A stretch of 64,000 bases of DNA from Bradyrhizobium guangdongense (GTDB lineage Bacteria; Pseudomonadota; Alphaproteobacteria; Rhizobiales; Xanthobacteraceae), in NCBI RefSeq assembly GCF_006483445.1, contig NZ_PPPT01000071.1:23949-87948 (forward strand), read 5' to 3'. The translations under genes were made by a program, and so were the position numbers. Below, piece by piece: positions 46,274-53,986 of the stretch; the first letter of the stretch is position 1, and each line of letters begins with the position of its first letter. The notes below the pieces were generated by a model that saw only the letters and a program-made list of their open reading frames with translations, was not told the DNA's origin and did not search any database.

Positions 46274-46444
46274 CGGTCGATTGCGAAAGATCGGCGTTGC
46301 TCGCGGCTATCGAAATTCGGCAGGACGCTATTCGCGCGTCGCAGTTTGGTGCGATGACACCGCGCCGAAGCTTTCGACTCCTCGGCAACGGCGATCGTTG
46401 AGGAGACGCGGCCCGAACCGATCAGACACGAAGAGTGGATTCTC

Positions 46445-46789
46445 CTACCTCACGCGACGTACCGGCGGAGGCGGCGGGACGTAACGTTCCCAGAGGGTTC
46501 CGTTGTCGAACTGGATGGTCATTCCGTCCGGCGTGTAAACGGCACTCATGTTGAAGGCATCGATCCAGATCCGGTTGGCTGGAGAAAACCAATCGGGCCA
46601 CGCACGCGAAGGGATCCCCGCCTCGGTTACCAGATTGAGTTCGGGACCGTTTTGGGTCACGTAGGCCAGCATGTCGCCCCGACACATCTGGATGCACTTG
46701 TAGGTGCCGGTCAGGCTGACGGACTGCGCCGATGCGGAGCCGGTGAGTAGCGCTGCGACGCCGCAGACGATGAGCGAAAGACGCTTCAT
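46445..46789 (-). CDS. Small secreted protein, function unknown
   Basis: A 114-residue protein with a clear signal peptide (MKRLSLIVCGVAALLTGSASA). The mature part starts QSVSLTGTYKCIQMCRGD, with a Cys-x3-Cys pair, and ends in a Pro/Arg-rich tail (VPPPPPVRRVR). The internal pattern (YVTQNGPELNLVTEAG, WERY) suggests a small beta-barrel or lipocalin-like fold. It lies between the arylsulfatase and a divergent MetA-type porin. No function recognised. Confidence 0.7.
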   Translation of the reverse strand: MKRLSLIVCGVAALLTGSASAQSVSLTGTYKCIQMCRGDMLAYVTQNGPELNLVTEAGIPSRAWPDWFSPANRIWIDAFNMSAVYTPDGMTIQFDNGTLWERYVPPPPPVRRVR

Positions 46790-46899
46790 GAAGATCGATC
46801 CTTTGCTGCAATCGCGCTCCCTCGAAACGAGAGCTGGTGAAACAAAAATGACACGGTTCCAAGAATGCGGAGTATCGTCAGATGCGATGCAGGAGAACG

Positions 46900-46913
46900 T
46901 TGAGCCAGATCAA
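46900..46913. promoter_or_regulatory. FNR/FixK-type box before the MetA-type gene
   Basis: TTGA-GCCAGA-TCAA, a perfect TTGA-N6-TCAA half-site pair. The 3' end is 56 bp before the start at 46970. Confidence 0.55.
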
Positions 46914-46969
46914 GGGATCGCCGATGGGACGCAACTAGCGTCCACATAATTTGCGCGGGAGGGCACGTC

Positions 46970-48019
46970 ATGACGTCAGCAAAGACAATGGCAGCGATTG
47001 TAGCGCTCGCGATTGCTTCAATGGCATCGTCCGCACGCGCCGACGAAAACGGTATCAGCTTCTGGCTGCCGGGCACGTTCGGCAGCTTGGCTGCGACGCC
47101 ACAGCAGCCCGGCTGGTCGCAAGCGATCACCTACTATCACACCTCGGTCTCGGCCGGCGGCGACGTCGCGCGGTCCCGCGAGATCACGATCGGCAATTTC
47201 CCCGCCAATCTGACTGCGACCGTCAATGCGAACATCAAGGCCAATGTCGATCTCGGTCTCGCCACGACGAGCTATGTGTTCGCAACACCCGTGCTCGGCG
47301 GTCAGGCGGCCGTCAACGTCACCGGCATCTATGGCGCCAACTCGACGTCGTTGGCGGGGACGCTCACGGGAAGCTTGAACGTGCCGCCGTTCGGTCCCGT
47401 CCCGTTCTTCCGCACTGACGCCATCAACAGCAACGATGTCGGCTTCGGCGACCTGGTGCCGCAATTCGCGCTGCGCTGGAATGCAGGCGTCCACAATTAC
47501 ATGGCTTACGTCACCGGCGACATTCCGGTCGGCTCGTACAATTCGACGCGGCTCGCCAATATCGGCATCGGCCATGGCGCGATCGACGCGGGCGGCGGCT
47601 ACACTTACTTCAATCCACAGACCGGCCACGAGTTTTCTGCCGTGCTCGGGATGACCTACAATTTCACGAATCCCGACACGCAATACCAGAGCGGCATCGA
47701 TCTTCATCTCGACTGGGCCGCATCGCAGTTCGTGAGCAAGCAGGTGCTCGTTGGCCTCGCAGGCTACGTCTACAAGCAGGTCGGTTGCGATAGCGGCTCA
47801 GGCAATCGCGTCGGATGCTTCGAGTCCCAGGTGGCCGGGATCGGCCCCCAGATCGGCTTTCTGTTCCCCGTGGGCACGATGCAGGGGGTGCTCAGCTTGA
47901 AGGGCTACAAGGAGTTCGCCGCTCAGAACCGACCCGAAGGCTGGAACACCTGGCTGACCTTCGTGATCTCGCCGATGGCGCAGGCGCCGGTCGCGGCGAA
48001 GCCGATGATCCGGAAGTGA
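46970..48019 (+). CDS. MetA-pathway-type (phenol degradation) outer membrane protein
   Basis: A 349-residue exported beta-barrel protein with a signal peptide (MTSAKTMAAIVALAIASMASSARA) and the alternating strands of the 'MetA pathway of phenol degradation' family: GISFWLPGTFGSLAA, SLAYYHT-like SQAITYYHTS, GFGDLVPQFALRW, GAIDAGGGYTYFNPQTGHEFSAVLGMTYNFTN, and a C-terminal LSLKGYKEFAAQNRPEGWNTWLTFVISP. It probably forms an outer-membrane channel for hydrophobic or aromatic compounds. The GGGAGGG ribosome site is strong, and an FNR-type box lies upstream. Confidence 0.82.
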   Translation: MTSAKTMAAIVALAIASMASSARADENGISFWLPGTFGSLAATPQQPGWSQAITYYHTSVSAGGDVARSREITIGNFPANLTATVNANIKANVDLGLATTSYVFATPVLGGQAAVNVTGIYGANSTSLAGTLTGSLNVPPFGPVPFFRTDAINSNDVGFGDLVPQFALRWNAGVHNYMAYVTGDIPVGSYNSTRLANIGIGHGAIDAGGGYTYFNPQTGHEFSAVLGMTYNFTNPDTQYQSGIDLHLDWAASQFVSKQVLVGLAGYVYKQVGCDSGSGNRVGCFESQVAGIGPQIGFLFPVGTMQGVLSLKGYKEFAAQNRPEGWNTWLTFVISPMAQAPVAAKPMIRK

Positions 48020-48117
48020 TTGCTCTCCGTCTATCCCGCGGCCCCGGTGTGTCTGTGGCCAGTTGACGCCCGGTCTCAACCGCTGCGCGACTGTTGGCCG
48101 GCGTCGCGCCTGCCGGG

Positions 48118-48507
48118 CTAGAGGTCCCCGCCGCCGAGCAGCTTCTTGCCCGCCGCGGCCTGGGACATCGCATCGCGGCAAGGCTCGCTCAGATCCGCGA
48201 GGTGCGATTTGATGCACTCCCTGATGCCGCCGGTGCCGGGCGTAATACCCGCACACAGTTTCGCGACATCGGGTTTGCAGATCTTTCCGCTCACAGCCAC
48301 CGTGAGAAGGCGATCCTGACACGCTTCCGACACGTCTTTCAGGTGAGACTTGATGCAGGCCTTGATCCGGCCCTCGCCGGGCTGAACGCCCGCACACAGC
48401 GTCTTGATGTCACCCTTGCAAGGCGGCCCCGCTTGCTGCGCGACCGCGACGGAATTCGACAGCAGCAACGCTGCCACGATGACCAGCCCGGATCGGATAC
48501 CTGCCAT
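48118..48507 (-). CDS. Secreted protein with two Cys-rich (GLG1-type) repeats
   Basis: A 129-residue exported protein from ATG 48507 behind GGAGGG. After a signal peptide (SGLVIVAALLLSNSVAVAQQ) come two tandem ~45-residue repeats, each with four Cys: CKGDIKTLCAGVQPGEGRIKACIKSHL...C and CKPDVAKLCAGITPGTGGIRECIKSHL...C. This is the cysteine-rich repeat pattern related to Golgi GLG1 domains. Disulfides should form in the periplasm. Function is unknown. The region 48508-48832 holds no other gene I can support. Confidence 0.82.
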   Translation of the reverse strand: MAGIRSGLVIVAALLLSNSVAVAQQAGPPCKGDIKTLCAGVQPGEGRIKACIKSHLKDVSEACQDRLLTVAVSGKICKPDVAKLCAGITPGTGGIRECIKSHLADLSEPCRDAMSQAAAGKKLLGGGDL

Positions 48508-48832
48508 TTTAATGCCCTCCAGCCCGGACCAGATCATATCCGAACGCCCGCCGCGGCGCCAGATCGGCGCTAGATCACCGCAGAGTTTCCCCGTCTCTAT
48601 CACCTCGACATGCGCGCACGTCCTGCGATCAGATTTCGCCTGCCTGCGGAAAGACCGGCTCCGGGGCCGCGTGGGAGCGCTGTGCGCCGGTGAAGACTGG
48701 ACGCGGTGAGCAAGTCGGAAGACAAATGCAAGGGCCGTCGCTTCGGCGGCCTCGTTGAATCGCAGCGATGCCCGTCTGATCGGGCGAAGGCTGCGAGAGG
48801 CCCCGCGCCAGCGAAGGCCTCAGGGGGTGACC

Positions 48833-49348
48833 ATGCAAAGGATGAGTGCCGTCTTGGGCTCTGTCTTGGGCTCTGCACTGTTCTTCCTGGTTGCACCATG
48901 TGTGCTCGCAGGGCTGATCCCGTGGTCGATGACTCGCTGGGAGTTCAGGCCTGCTTTCTTCGGACTCGAGGGCGCGCGCTCAGTCGGCGTCCTGCTCATC
49001 CTGGTCGGTTTGCCGGGACTCGTGGACTCCTTTGCAAGATTTGCGCTTCAAGGGCTCGGGACACCCGCGCCCGTTGCGCCGACGAGGAACCTGGTGGTTA
49101 CGGGTCTCTACCGGCATGTGCGCAATCCGATCTACCTCGCCGTCGTCGCAATCATCCTTGGTCAGGCCATACTGTTTGGCGATTGGCGCCTCGTTCTATT
49201 CGGCGTCGTGCTCTGGCTCGCCTTCCACCTCTTCGTCGTTGCCTATGAAGAGCCGACTTTGCGTGACACGTTTGGTTCAGAGTACGCGGCCTATCGCGCG
49301 AACGTCCGCCGCTGGGTTCCGCGGCTGGTCCCCTGGAGAGCACCGTAG
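48833..49348 (+). CDS. Isoprenylcysteine/phospholipid methyltransferase-family membrane protein
   Basis: A 171-residue integral membrane protein with four or five helices, from ATG 48833 after AGGGGGTGA. The C-terminal signature of the ICMT/PEMT family is present: GLYRHVRNPIYLAVVAIILGQAIL and YEEPTLRDTFGSEYAAYRANVRRWVPRL (EEPxLxxxFGxxYxxYxxxVxRW). Such enzymes methylate small lipophilic or isoprenoid acceptors with S-adenosylmethionine. No partner gene indicates the substrate. Confidence 0.85.
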   Translation: MQRMSAVLGSVLGSALFFLVAPCVLAGLIPWSMTRWEFRPAFFGLEGARSVGVLLILVGLPGLVDSFARFALQGLGTPAPVAPTRNLVVTGLYRHVRNPIYLAVVAIILGQAILFGDWRLVLFGVVLWLAFHLFVVAYEEPTLRDTFGSEYAAYRANVRRWVPRLVPWRAP

Positions 49349-49467
49349 CCGAAGCCGCGCCAAAATCTGCGGTGCCGTGTCGGCCCAGCCACATCTGCTT
49401 CGTCCTTGGGCCATGAACGGGCAATAGACCTCGACGTCTGGCCCATCAGTCCATGAGGATACCGATC

Positions 49468-49911
49468 ATGCCCAGCACCGTACGCCTGCACCGCGTTCTC
49501 ACGACCAGCCCGGAAAAAATCTATCGCGCCTTCCTCGAGGCGGATGCGCTTACAAAATGGCTTCCCCCGAACGGGTTTACGTGCACCGTGCATCATCTGG
49601 AGCCGAAAGTCGGCGGCACGTTCAAGATGTCGTTCCGGAATTTCACGACCGGCAACAGCCATGCGTTCGGCGGCGAATATCTGGAGCTCGTGCCCGGCGA
49701 ACGTCTGCGCTACACCGACAAGTTCGACGACCCGAACCTATCTGGCGAAATCCAGGTCACCGTCGTGCTGAAGAAGGTCTCTGTCGGCACCGAAGTCGAT
49801 ATCACGCAGGCCGGCATCCCCGACGTCATTCCGCCGGAGGCCTGCTATCTCGGCTGGCAGGAATCGCTGCGAAACCTGGCGCGGCTCGTCGAGCCGGAGA
49901 TCAACCAGTAG
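49468..49911 (+). CDS. SRPBCC/AHSA1-family protein
   Basis: A 147-residue START-fold protein from ATG 49468. Family features are VRLHRVLTTSPEKIYRAFLEADALTKWLPPNGF, GGTFKMSF, GGEYLELVPGERLRYTDKF and the C-terminal helix GWQESLRNLARLVEPEI. Members bind hydrophobic ligands or act as Hsp90 co-factors; here the role is unknown. It is monocistronic and ends at a strong hairpin terminator. Confidence 0.85.
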   Translation: MPSTVRLHRVLTTSPEKIYRAFLEADALTKWLPPNGFTCTVHHLEPKVGGTFKMSFRNFTTGNSHAFGGEYLELVPGERLRYTDKFDDPNLSGEIQVTVVLKKVSVGTEVDITQAGIPDVIPPEACYLGWQESLRNLARLVEPEINQ

Positions 49912-49943
49912 AGCGCGTCGCCAAGACGAGCCGCCTCAATATG

Positions 49944-49969
49944 AAAGGCCGCCGGTTTCGGCGGCCTTT
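49944..49969 (+). terminator. Rho-independent-type terminator after the SRPBCC gene
   Basis: AAAGGCCGCCG (49944-49954) and CGGCGGCCTTT (49959-49969) with a GTTT loop. The 20-base core is identical to the frc terminator. Confidence 0.85.
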
Positions 49970-50095
49970 CCTTGATGATGCAGGGCGGGCTCCCGTCAAG
50001 ACCCGAAATCGCGGAGTTGCCGCTCCCCCGATCGCGGGACATAGTTCGGCTTGGGCTCCCGCCGTGCGGCGAGCAATGGCCTTTGAGGGATGGAC

Positions 50096-51064
50096 ATGAT
50101 CGAGCCGGTCGACAGCCTCGAGATCACCGTTGTCGTCGACAACGTCACCGACAGCCTGTCATCGACCCCGAAATTCGTGGAGACCGAGTTTGCGGGCGCG
50201 CGGCGGCGCGGAATGAAATGGCTGAGCGGAAAATGCCTCTGCTGCGCCGCCCATGGCCTATCCTGTGTGATCACGGCCCGAACCGGCCCCAGGTCGCACA
50301 CGCTGCTGTTCGACACCGGGCCCGACGAGTGGGTGTTCGAGCGCAACGCCATCAGGCTCGGGCTCGACCTCGGCAAGATCGAGGCGATGATGCTCTCGCA
50401 CGGGCACTGGGACCATGCCGGCGCCATGCCGCGGGCGCTGCAGATGATCACGCTCGCCAACGGCGGGAGGTCCGTGCCGACCTACATGCATCCCGGCATG
50501 TTTGCGTCACGCGCCGTTTTGGGCCCTGACGGCCGGCTGGCGCCGATGGAGGATGTCCCGAGCGCGCGGGTTCTCGCGGGCAACGGCGCCGAGCTGGTCG
50601 TCACGAACGAAGAGCAGTCGGTGTTGTCGGGATCGTTCTACATCAGCGGCGAAATTCCGCGCGTCACGCCGTTCGAGCGCGGCATGCCCGGCCAGCACCG
50701 GCTCAATGATGACGGCGAGTGGGAGCTGGACGAGCTCCTGATGGACGAGCGCTTCGTCGCCGTGCACATCGCCAACAAGGGCCTGTTCGTCTTCACCGCC
50801 TGCTCGCATGCCGGCCTGATCAACGTGCTCACGCATGCCGGCAACCGCTTCCCCGGCATTCCGATTTACGGCGTGCTGGGCGGCTTCCATCTTTCGGGCG
50901 CGACCGAAGCCATCATTCCCGACACCGTCGAAGCCCTCGACCGGTTCGATCTCGGCGTGATCGCGGCTGCGCATTGCACCGGATGGCGGGCGTTGGGTGC
51001 GCTGAGCACGCGGTTCGGGGATCGGGTCGTTCCGTCGGCGGTGGGGAAACGCTTCTCGCTGTGA
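50096..51064 (+). CDS. MBL-fold metallohydrolase (dihydropterin phosphate synthase-like)
   Basis: A 322-residue metallo-beta-lactamase-fold protein. I use ATG 50096, which has GAGGGA 5 nt upstream; ATG 50090 is the alternative. The metal motif is LSHGHWDHAGAM (HxHxDH), with further ligands in FTACSHAGLIN and GGFHLSG and a terminal AAHCTGW. It resembles the beta-RFAP-synthase-related group. An unusual Cys-rich N-terminal patch (GKCLCCAAHGLSC) precedes the metal site. Its substrate is unknown and the gene stands alone. Confidence 0.8.
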   Translation: MIEPVDSLEITVVVDNVTDSLSSTPKFVETEFAGARRRGMKWLSGKCLCCAAHGLSCVITARTGPRSHTLLFDTGPDEWVFERNAIRLGLDLGKIEAMMLSHGHWDHAGAMPRALQMITLANGGRSVPTYMHPGMFASRAVLGPDGRLAPMEDVPSARVLAGNGAELVVTNEEQSVLSGSFYISGEIPRVTPFERGMPGQHRLNDDGEWELDELLMDERFVAVHIANKGLFVFTACSHAGLINVLTHAGNRFPGIPIYGVLGGFHLSGATEAIIPDTVEALDRFDLGVIAAAHCTGWRALGALSTRFGDRVVPSAVGKRFSL

Positions 51065-51085
51065 AGTCTCGATACCGGACCAATT

Positions 51086-51349
51086 CTAGTAGAGGCCGCC
51101 TTGCGGTCGTCTGGCGTTCCTGGCCGATGATCCCTGCCAGTACGGATTCTCAATGCACATCGCCGAAAGTCCTGAAGCCGTCATCCGGCACTGGTCGATC
51201 GAAGCATAGCTGCAGTCGATGATGGTCATGCCCCGCCGGTGCCACGACTGGAGGCACACGGGATAGCGCGGGTCGTAGCGTTGAGCCGAGGCGGGCGCGA
51301 CCGCCAACGTCGCTGCGGCCGCGATGAGCACCCAATAGAGCATGCGCAT
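51086..51349 (-). CDS. DUF3551 small secreted protein
   Basis: An 87-residue protein with a signal peptide (MRMLYWVLIAAAATLAVAPASA) and the DUF3551 pattern YPVCLQSWHRRGMTIIDCSYASIDQCRMTASGLSAMCIENPYW, with four Cys probably in two disulfides. It starts at 51349 behind GAGGTGA. This family is typical of Bradyrhizobiaceae and of unknown function. It lies 54 bp after the gene at 51404-51766 and may share its FNR-box promoter. Confidence 0.85.
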   Translation of the reverse strand: MRMLYWVLIAAAATLAVAPASAQRYDPRYPVCLQSWHRRGMTIIDCSYASIDQCRMTASGLSAMCIENPYWQGSSARNARRPQGGLY

Positions 51350-51403
51350 CTCGTCACCTCATTTGCGGGTTGCAGTGCGGCGGTGCCGCCTCGCCGGTCA
51401 CGC

Positions 51404-51766
51404 CTACTGGATCGTTGCGTTCACGGTGATGACCGAGCGCCCCTTGCCATACGGTCCCTCTCCCGAACCATAGATGGCAAACGTATCGCTGCCCTTGTAG
51501 CCGCGGGGCGCGGTATAGGTGAAGGTCGTGACGTTGACCTGCCTCAGGGTTCCCCGCTCGGGCTTCTGCGAAATGCCGGAGCTCGTCATCATGCCTGGAA
51601 TTCGGATCGGGAAATTGCAGGTCTCGCCGGACTTGACGGCGAAGAACGCCACCATGTCGACGCCGAAAGCGGAGGGGTGGCCGGTGACCCTGCATTCGGC
51701 CGCGCGCACCGAGACGGGGACCAGGCCGAGCAGTGCAGTGATTGCCAGGACGCAGAACCGCCGCAT
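51404..51766 (-). CDS. Secreted Ig-like/cadherin-like fold protein
   Basis: A 120-residue exported protein from ATG 51766 behind GGGAGGT. The signal peptide is MRRFCVLAITALLGLVPVSVRAA. The mature part is beta-rich and ends in a bacterial Ig-like pattern (TFTYTAPRGYKGSDTFAIYGSGEGPYGKGRSVITVNATI), with one Cys pair. Function unknown. A perfect palindrome containing a TTGA-N6-TCAA box lies 58 bp upstream. Confidence 0.78.
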   Translation of the reverse strand: MRRFCVLAITALLGLVPVSVRAAECRVTGHPSAFGVDMVAFFAVKSGETCNFPIRIPGMMTSSGISQKPERGTLRQVNVTTFTYTAPRGYKGSDTFAIYGSGEGPYGKGRSVITVNATIQ

Positions 51767-51822
51767 GGTCGACCTCCCCTGAAGATTGGTTCCGGGGCAA
51801 TCAACCCGGATCGCCCCAGCCA

Positions 51823-51840
51823 CGTTGACTTGAGTCAACG
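51823..51840. promoter_or_regulatory. FNR/FixK-type box in a perfect palindrome
   Basis: CGTTGACT-TG-AGTCAACG is an 18-bp perfect palindrome containing TTGA-CTTGAG-TCAA (51825-51838). Its proximal end is 58 bp from the start of the Ig-like secreted protein. Confidence 0.65.
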
Positions 51841-52006
51841 GCTCCGCGCGACGAAGCGCGGGCGACGGATATTTCGGGGCTGATCGGCCAAAAGTCGCCG
51901 AAACCGCCCGGTTTTGGCACGTTATGACCGAAGCGGCCGCGTTAAGGGAATATTATGCTGCAATGCAATGCGATAATTGCTGCCATGCAAACAATCCAGT
52001 GGTGTT

Positions 52007-52023
52007 TGGTATCTGGTATACGT
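52007..52023. promoter_or_regulatory. Oxalate-regulon motif, site F
   Basis: TGGTAT-CTGGT-ATACGT, a degenerate copy of TGGCAT-N5-ATACCA, ends 59 bp before the small gene at 52083. Confidence 0.45.
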
Positions 52024-52082
52024 ACATTGGCTTTCGAAGACGGGGGCGGCACCGGCCAATCCCCGCAAGAAAGGAAAGACCG

Positions 52083-52220
52083 ATGTCCAAGACTGCTTCC
52101 GTCGCGCTCGCGCCCTCCAGCTCCATGTTCGCCCGCCTGCTCGCCTCGATCGACCGCCTGCTGATGGCGAGCGCCCGGATCTCGAACCGCAACGGCGACC
52201 TGCCCCGCTTCGGTCTGTAA
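52083..52220 (+). CDS. 45-residue basic small protein in the oxalate transport locus
   Basis: A short reading frame (MSKTASVALAPSSSMFARLL...) from ATG 52083 after AAGAAAGGAAAG. It predicts an amphipathic helix rich in Leu/Ala/Arg (about residues 14-35) and no clear signal peptide. A copy of the oxalate-regulon motif lies 59 bp upstream and a hairpin terminator 70 bp downstream, so it looks like an independent transcription unit. The tandem oxalate/formate antiporters follow. Its function is unknown; a membrane-surface or regulatory role is possible. Confidence 0.6.
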   Translation: MSKTASVALAPSSSMFARLLASIDRLLMASARISNRNGDLPRFGL

Positions 52221-52289
52221 GGAAGGCTTCTCCGCGCGGCCGAAACGGGCGCGCCGGTTGGTAAAACTCGCAAATTGCTACTATTGATG

Positions 52290-52314
52290 AATGGCCCCGC
52301 TCGTCGGGGCCATT
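52290..52314 (+). terminator. Hairpin terminator after the small protein
   Basis: AATGGCCCCG (52290-52299) and CGGGGCCATT (52305-52314) with a 5-nt loop, followed by TGTATTTGT. Confidence 0.75.
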
Positions 52315-52398
52315 TGTATTTGTGCCACCCGACTCATGCCCGGGGTCCACGAGGTCCTGCGGCAAAAGCGCACAACGGTCGGGTGGGCGCTTGAACCT

Positions 52399-52415
52399 TG
52401 GCATAATGAATACAA
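52399..52415. promoter_or_regulatory. Oxalate-regulon motif, site C
   Basis: TGGCAT-AATGA-ATACAA, 49 bp before the first antiporter gene. Confidence 0.5.
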
Positions 52416-52464
52416 GAATGCCGACGCAGCGCTCGAGAACAATCAGAGGCGCGTTGGAGGATTC

Positions 52465-53754
52465 ATGACGGATATGGTGCAGGCAACAGCGGCCCCCGCT
52501 GCCGCGCGCGTGAGCGATGCCTATCGCTGGACGCAGTTGGCGGTGGGCGTGGCGGCGATGGTGATGATCGCCAACTATCAATACGGCTGGACGTTCTTCG
52601 TCCCCGATATTCAAAAGAAGTTCGGCTGGGATCGGGCGTCGATCCAGTGGGCCTTTACTCTGTTCGTCTTGTTCGAGACCTGGCTCGTGCCTGTCGAGGG
52701 CTGGTTCGTCGACAAATACGGCCCGCGCATCGTCGTGCTGGTCGGCGGCGTGCTCTGCGCCCTCGGCTGGGCCATCAACGCGCAAGCCACCACGCTCAAC
52801 GGCTATTATCTCGGCATGATCATCGCGGGCATCGGCGCCGGTGGCGTCTACGGCACCTGCGTCGGCAACGCGTTGAAATGGTTCCCGGACAAGCGCGGTC
52901 TCGCCGCCGGCATCACCGCAGCCGGCTTTGGTGCAGGCTCCGCACTCACGGTTGCGCCGATCCAGGCGATGATCAAGGACTCGGGCTTCCAGACCACCTT
53001 CCTCTATTTCGGTCTGGGACAAGGCATCATCATCTGCATCCTCGCCTTCTTCCTGTTCGCGCCGAAGGCCGGACAGGTGCCGGCCGTGGCTCAGAACGCG
53101 GCGCTGCAACAGACCCGCCGCAACTATCAGCCGACCGAGGTTCTGCGCCAGCCGATCTTCTGGCTGATGTACTTCATGTTCGTGATCGTTGGCGCCGGCG
53201 GGTTGATGGTGACGGCGAACCTGAAGCCGATCGCAGTCGACTGGAAGGTTGACGCGATCCCAGTCACCCTGATCGGCATGACCATGACCGCGGTCACCTT
53301 CGCAGCCACGATCGACCGCGTGCTCAACGGCCTGACGCGTCCGTTCTTCGGCTGGATCTCCGACATGATCGGCCGCGAGAACACCATGTTCATCGCCTTC
53401 GGCATGGAAGGTTTTGGCATCTGGATGCTCTACCTCTGGGGCCACGATCCCGTGTGGTTCGTGCTGCTCTCGGGCTTCGTGTTCTTCGCCTGGGGCGAGA
53501 TCTACTCGCTGTTCCCCTCGACCTGCACCGACACGTTCGGCGCCAAGTTCGCGACAACCAATGCGGGCCTGCTCTACACCGCAAAGGGCACCGCAGCGCT
53601 CCTGGTTCCGATCGCCAACTACATGCAGCAGTCGTCGGGCACCTGGGACAGCGTGTTCATCATCGCGGCCGGCGCCAACATCCTGGCCTCGCTGCTGGCG
53701 ATTGCGGTGCTGAAGCCCTGGCGCAAGGTCGTGGTCGCCAAGTCCACGCTCTGA
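52465..53754 (+). CDS. OFA-family MFS oxalate/formate antiporter, copy 1
   Basis: A 429-residue transporter from ATG 52465 behind TTGGAGGA, with 12 predicted helices. OFA-family features are YQYGWTFFVPDIQKKFGWDRASIQWAFTLFVLFETW, the MFS loop DKYGPR, GAGGVYGTCVGNALKWFPDKRGLAAG and, in TM11, YTAKGTAALLVP with a membrane Lys374 at the place expected for the substrate-binding Lys of OxlT. It probably exchanges oxalate for formate across the inner membrane, feeding Frc/Oxc. An oxalate-regulon motif precedes it. Confidence 0.88.
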   Translation: MTDMVQATAAPAAARVSDAYRWTQLAVGVAAMVMIANYQYGWTFFVPDIQKKFGWDRASIQWAFTLFVLFETWLVPVEGWFVDKYGPRIVVLVGGVLCALGWAINAQATTLNGYYLGMIIAGIGAGGVYGTCVGNALKWFPDKRGLAAGITAAGFGAGSALTVAPIQAMIKDSGFQTTFLYFGLGQGIIICILAFFLFAPKAGQVPAVAQNAALQQTRRNYQPTEVLRQPIFWLMYFMFVIVGAGGLMVTANLKPIAVDWKVDAIPVTLIGMTMTAVTFAATIDRVLNGLTRPFFGWISDMIGRENTMFIAFGMEGFGIWMLYLWGHDPVWFVLLSGFVFFAWGEIYSLFPSTCTDTFGAKFATTNAGLLYTAKGTAALLVPIANYMQQSSGTWDSVFIIAAGANILASLLAIAVLKPWRKVVVAKSTL

Positions 53755-53781
53755 CGGCCCCAAGATTCCTGACGAAAATCG

Positions 53782-53808
53782 CGCCCGGCCCTCGTGGCCG
53801 GGCGTTTT
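53782..53808 (+). terminator. Rho-independent terminator after antiporter 1
   Basis: CGCCCGGCC (53782-53790) and GGCCGGGCG (53796-53804) with loop CTCGT, followed by TTTT. It separates the two antiporter genes into two transcripts. Confidence 0.88.
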
Positions 53809-53888
53809 CGTTTGCGCAGCTTCTGCTTTCACGAAGCTGCGGAACCCGTCGATTTGTTGCTATTCAGCCCAAGATAGGGCTTGCATTC

Positions 53889-53905
53889 TGGAATATCGTA
53901 TACCA
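53889..53905. promoter_or_regulatory. Oxalate-regulon motif, site D
   Basis: TGGAAT-ATCGT-ATACCA, 81 bp before the second antiporter gene. Confidence 0.6.
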
Positions 53906-53986
53906 GATTGCCCGACGCGCTTGCGACAATCCGCCACAACCTTGCGACACCAGGTCGCAATCGGCACGCGCGTTGGGAGGACATTG

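Noticed and set aside
51922..53832. 636-codon antisense frame over the first OFA antiporter
   Set aside because: Charged, repetitive His/Asp/Glu-rich translation typical of antisense to a hydrophobic transporter; no motifs.
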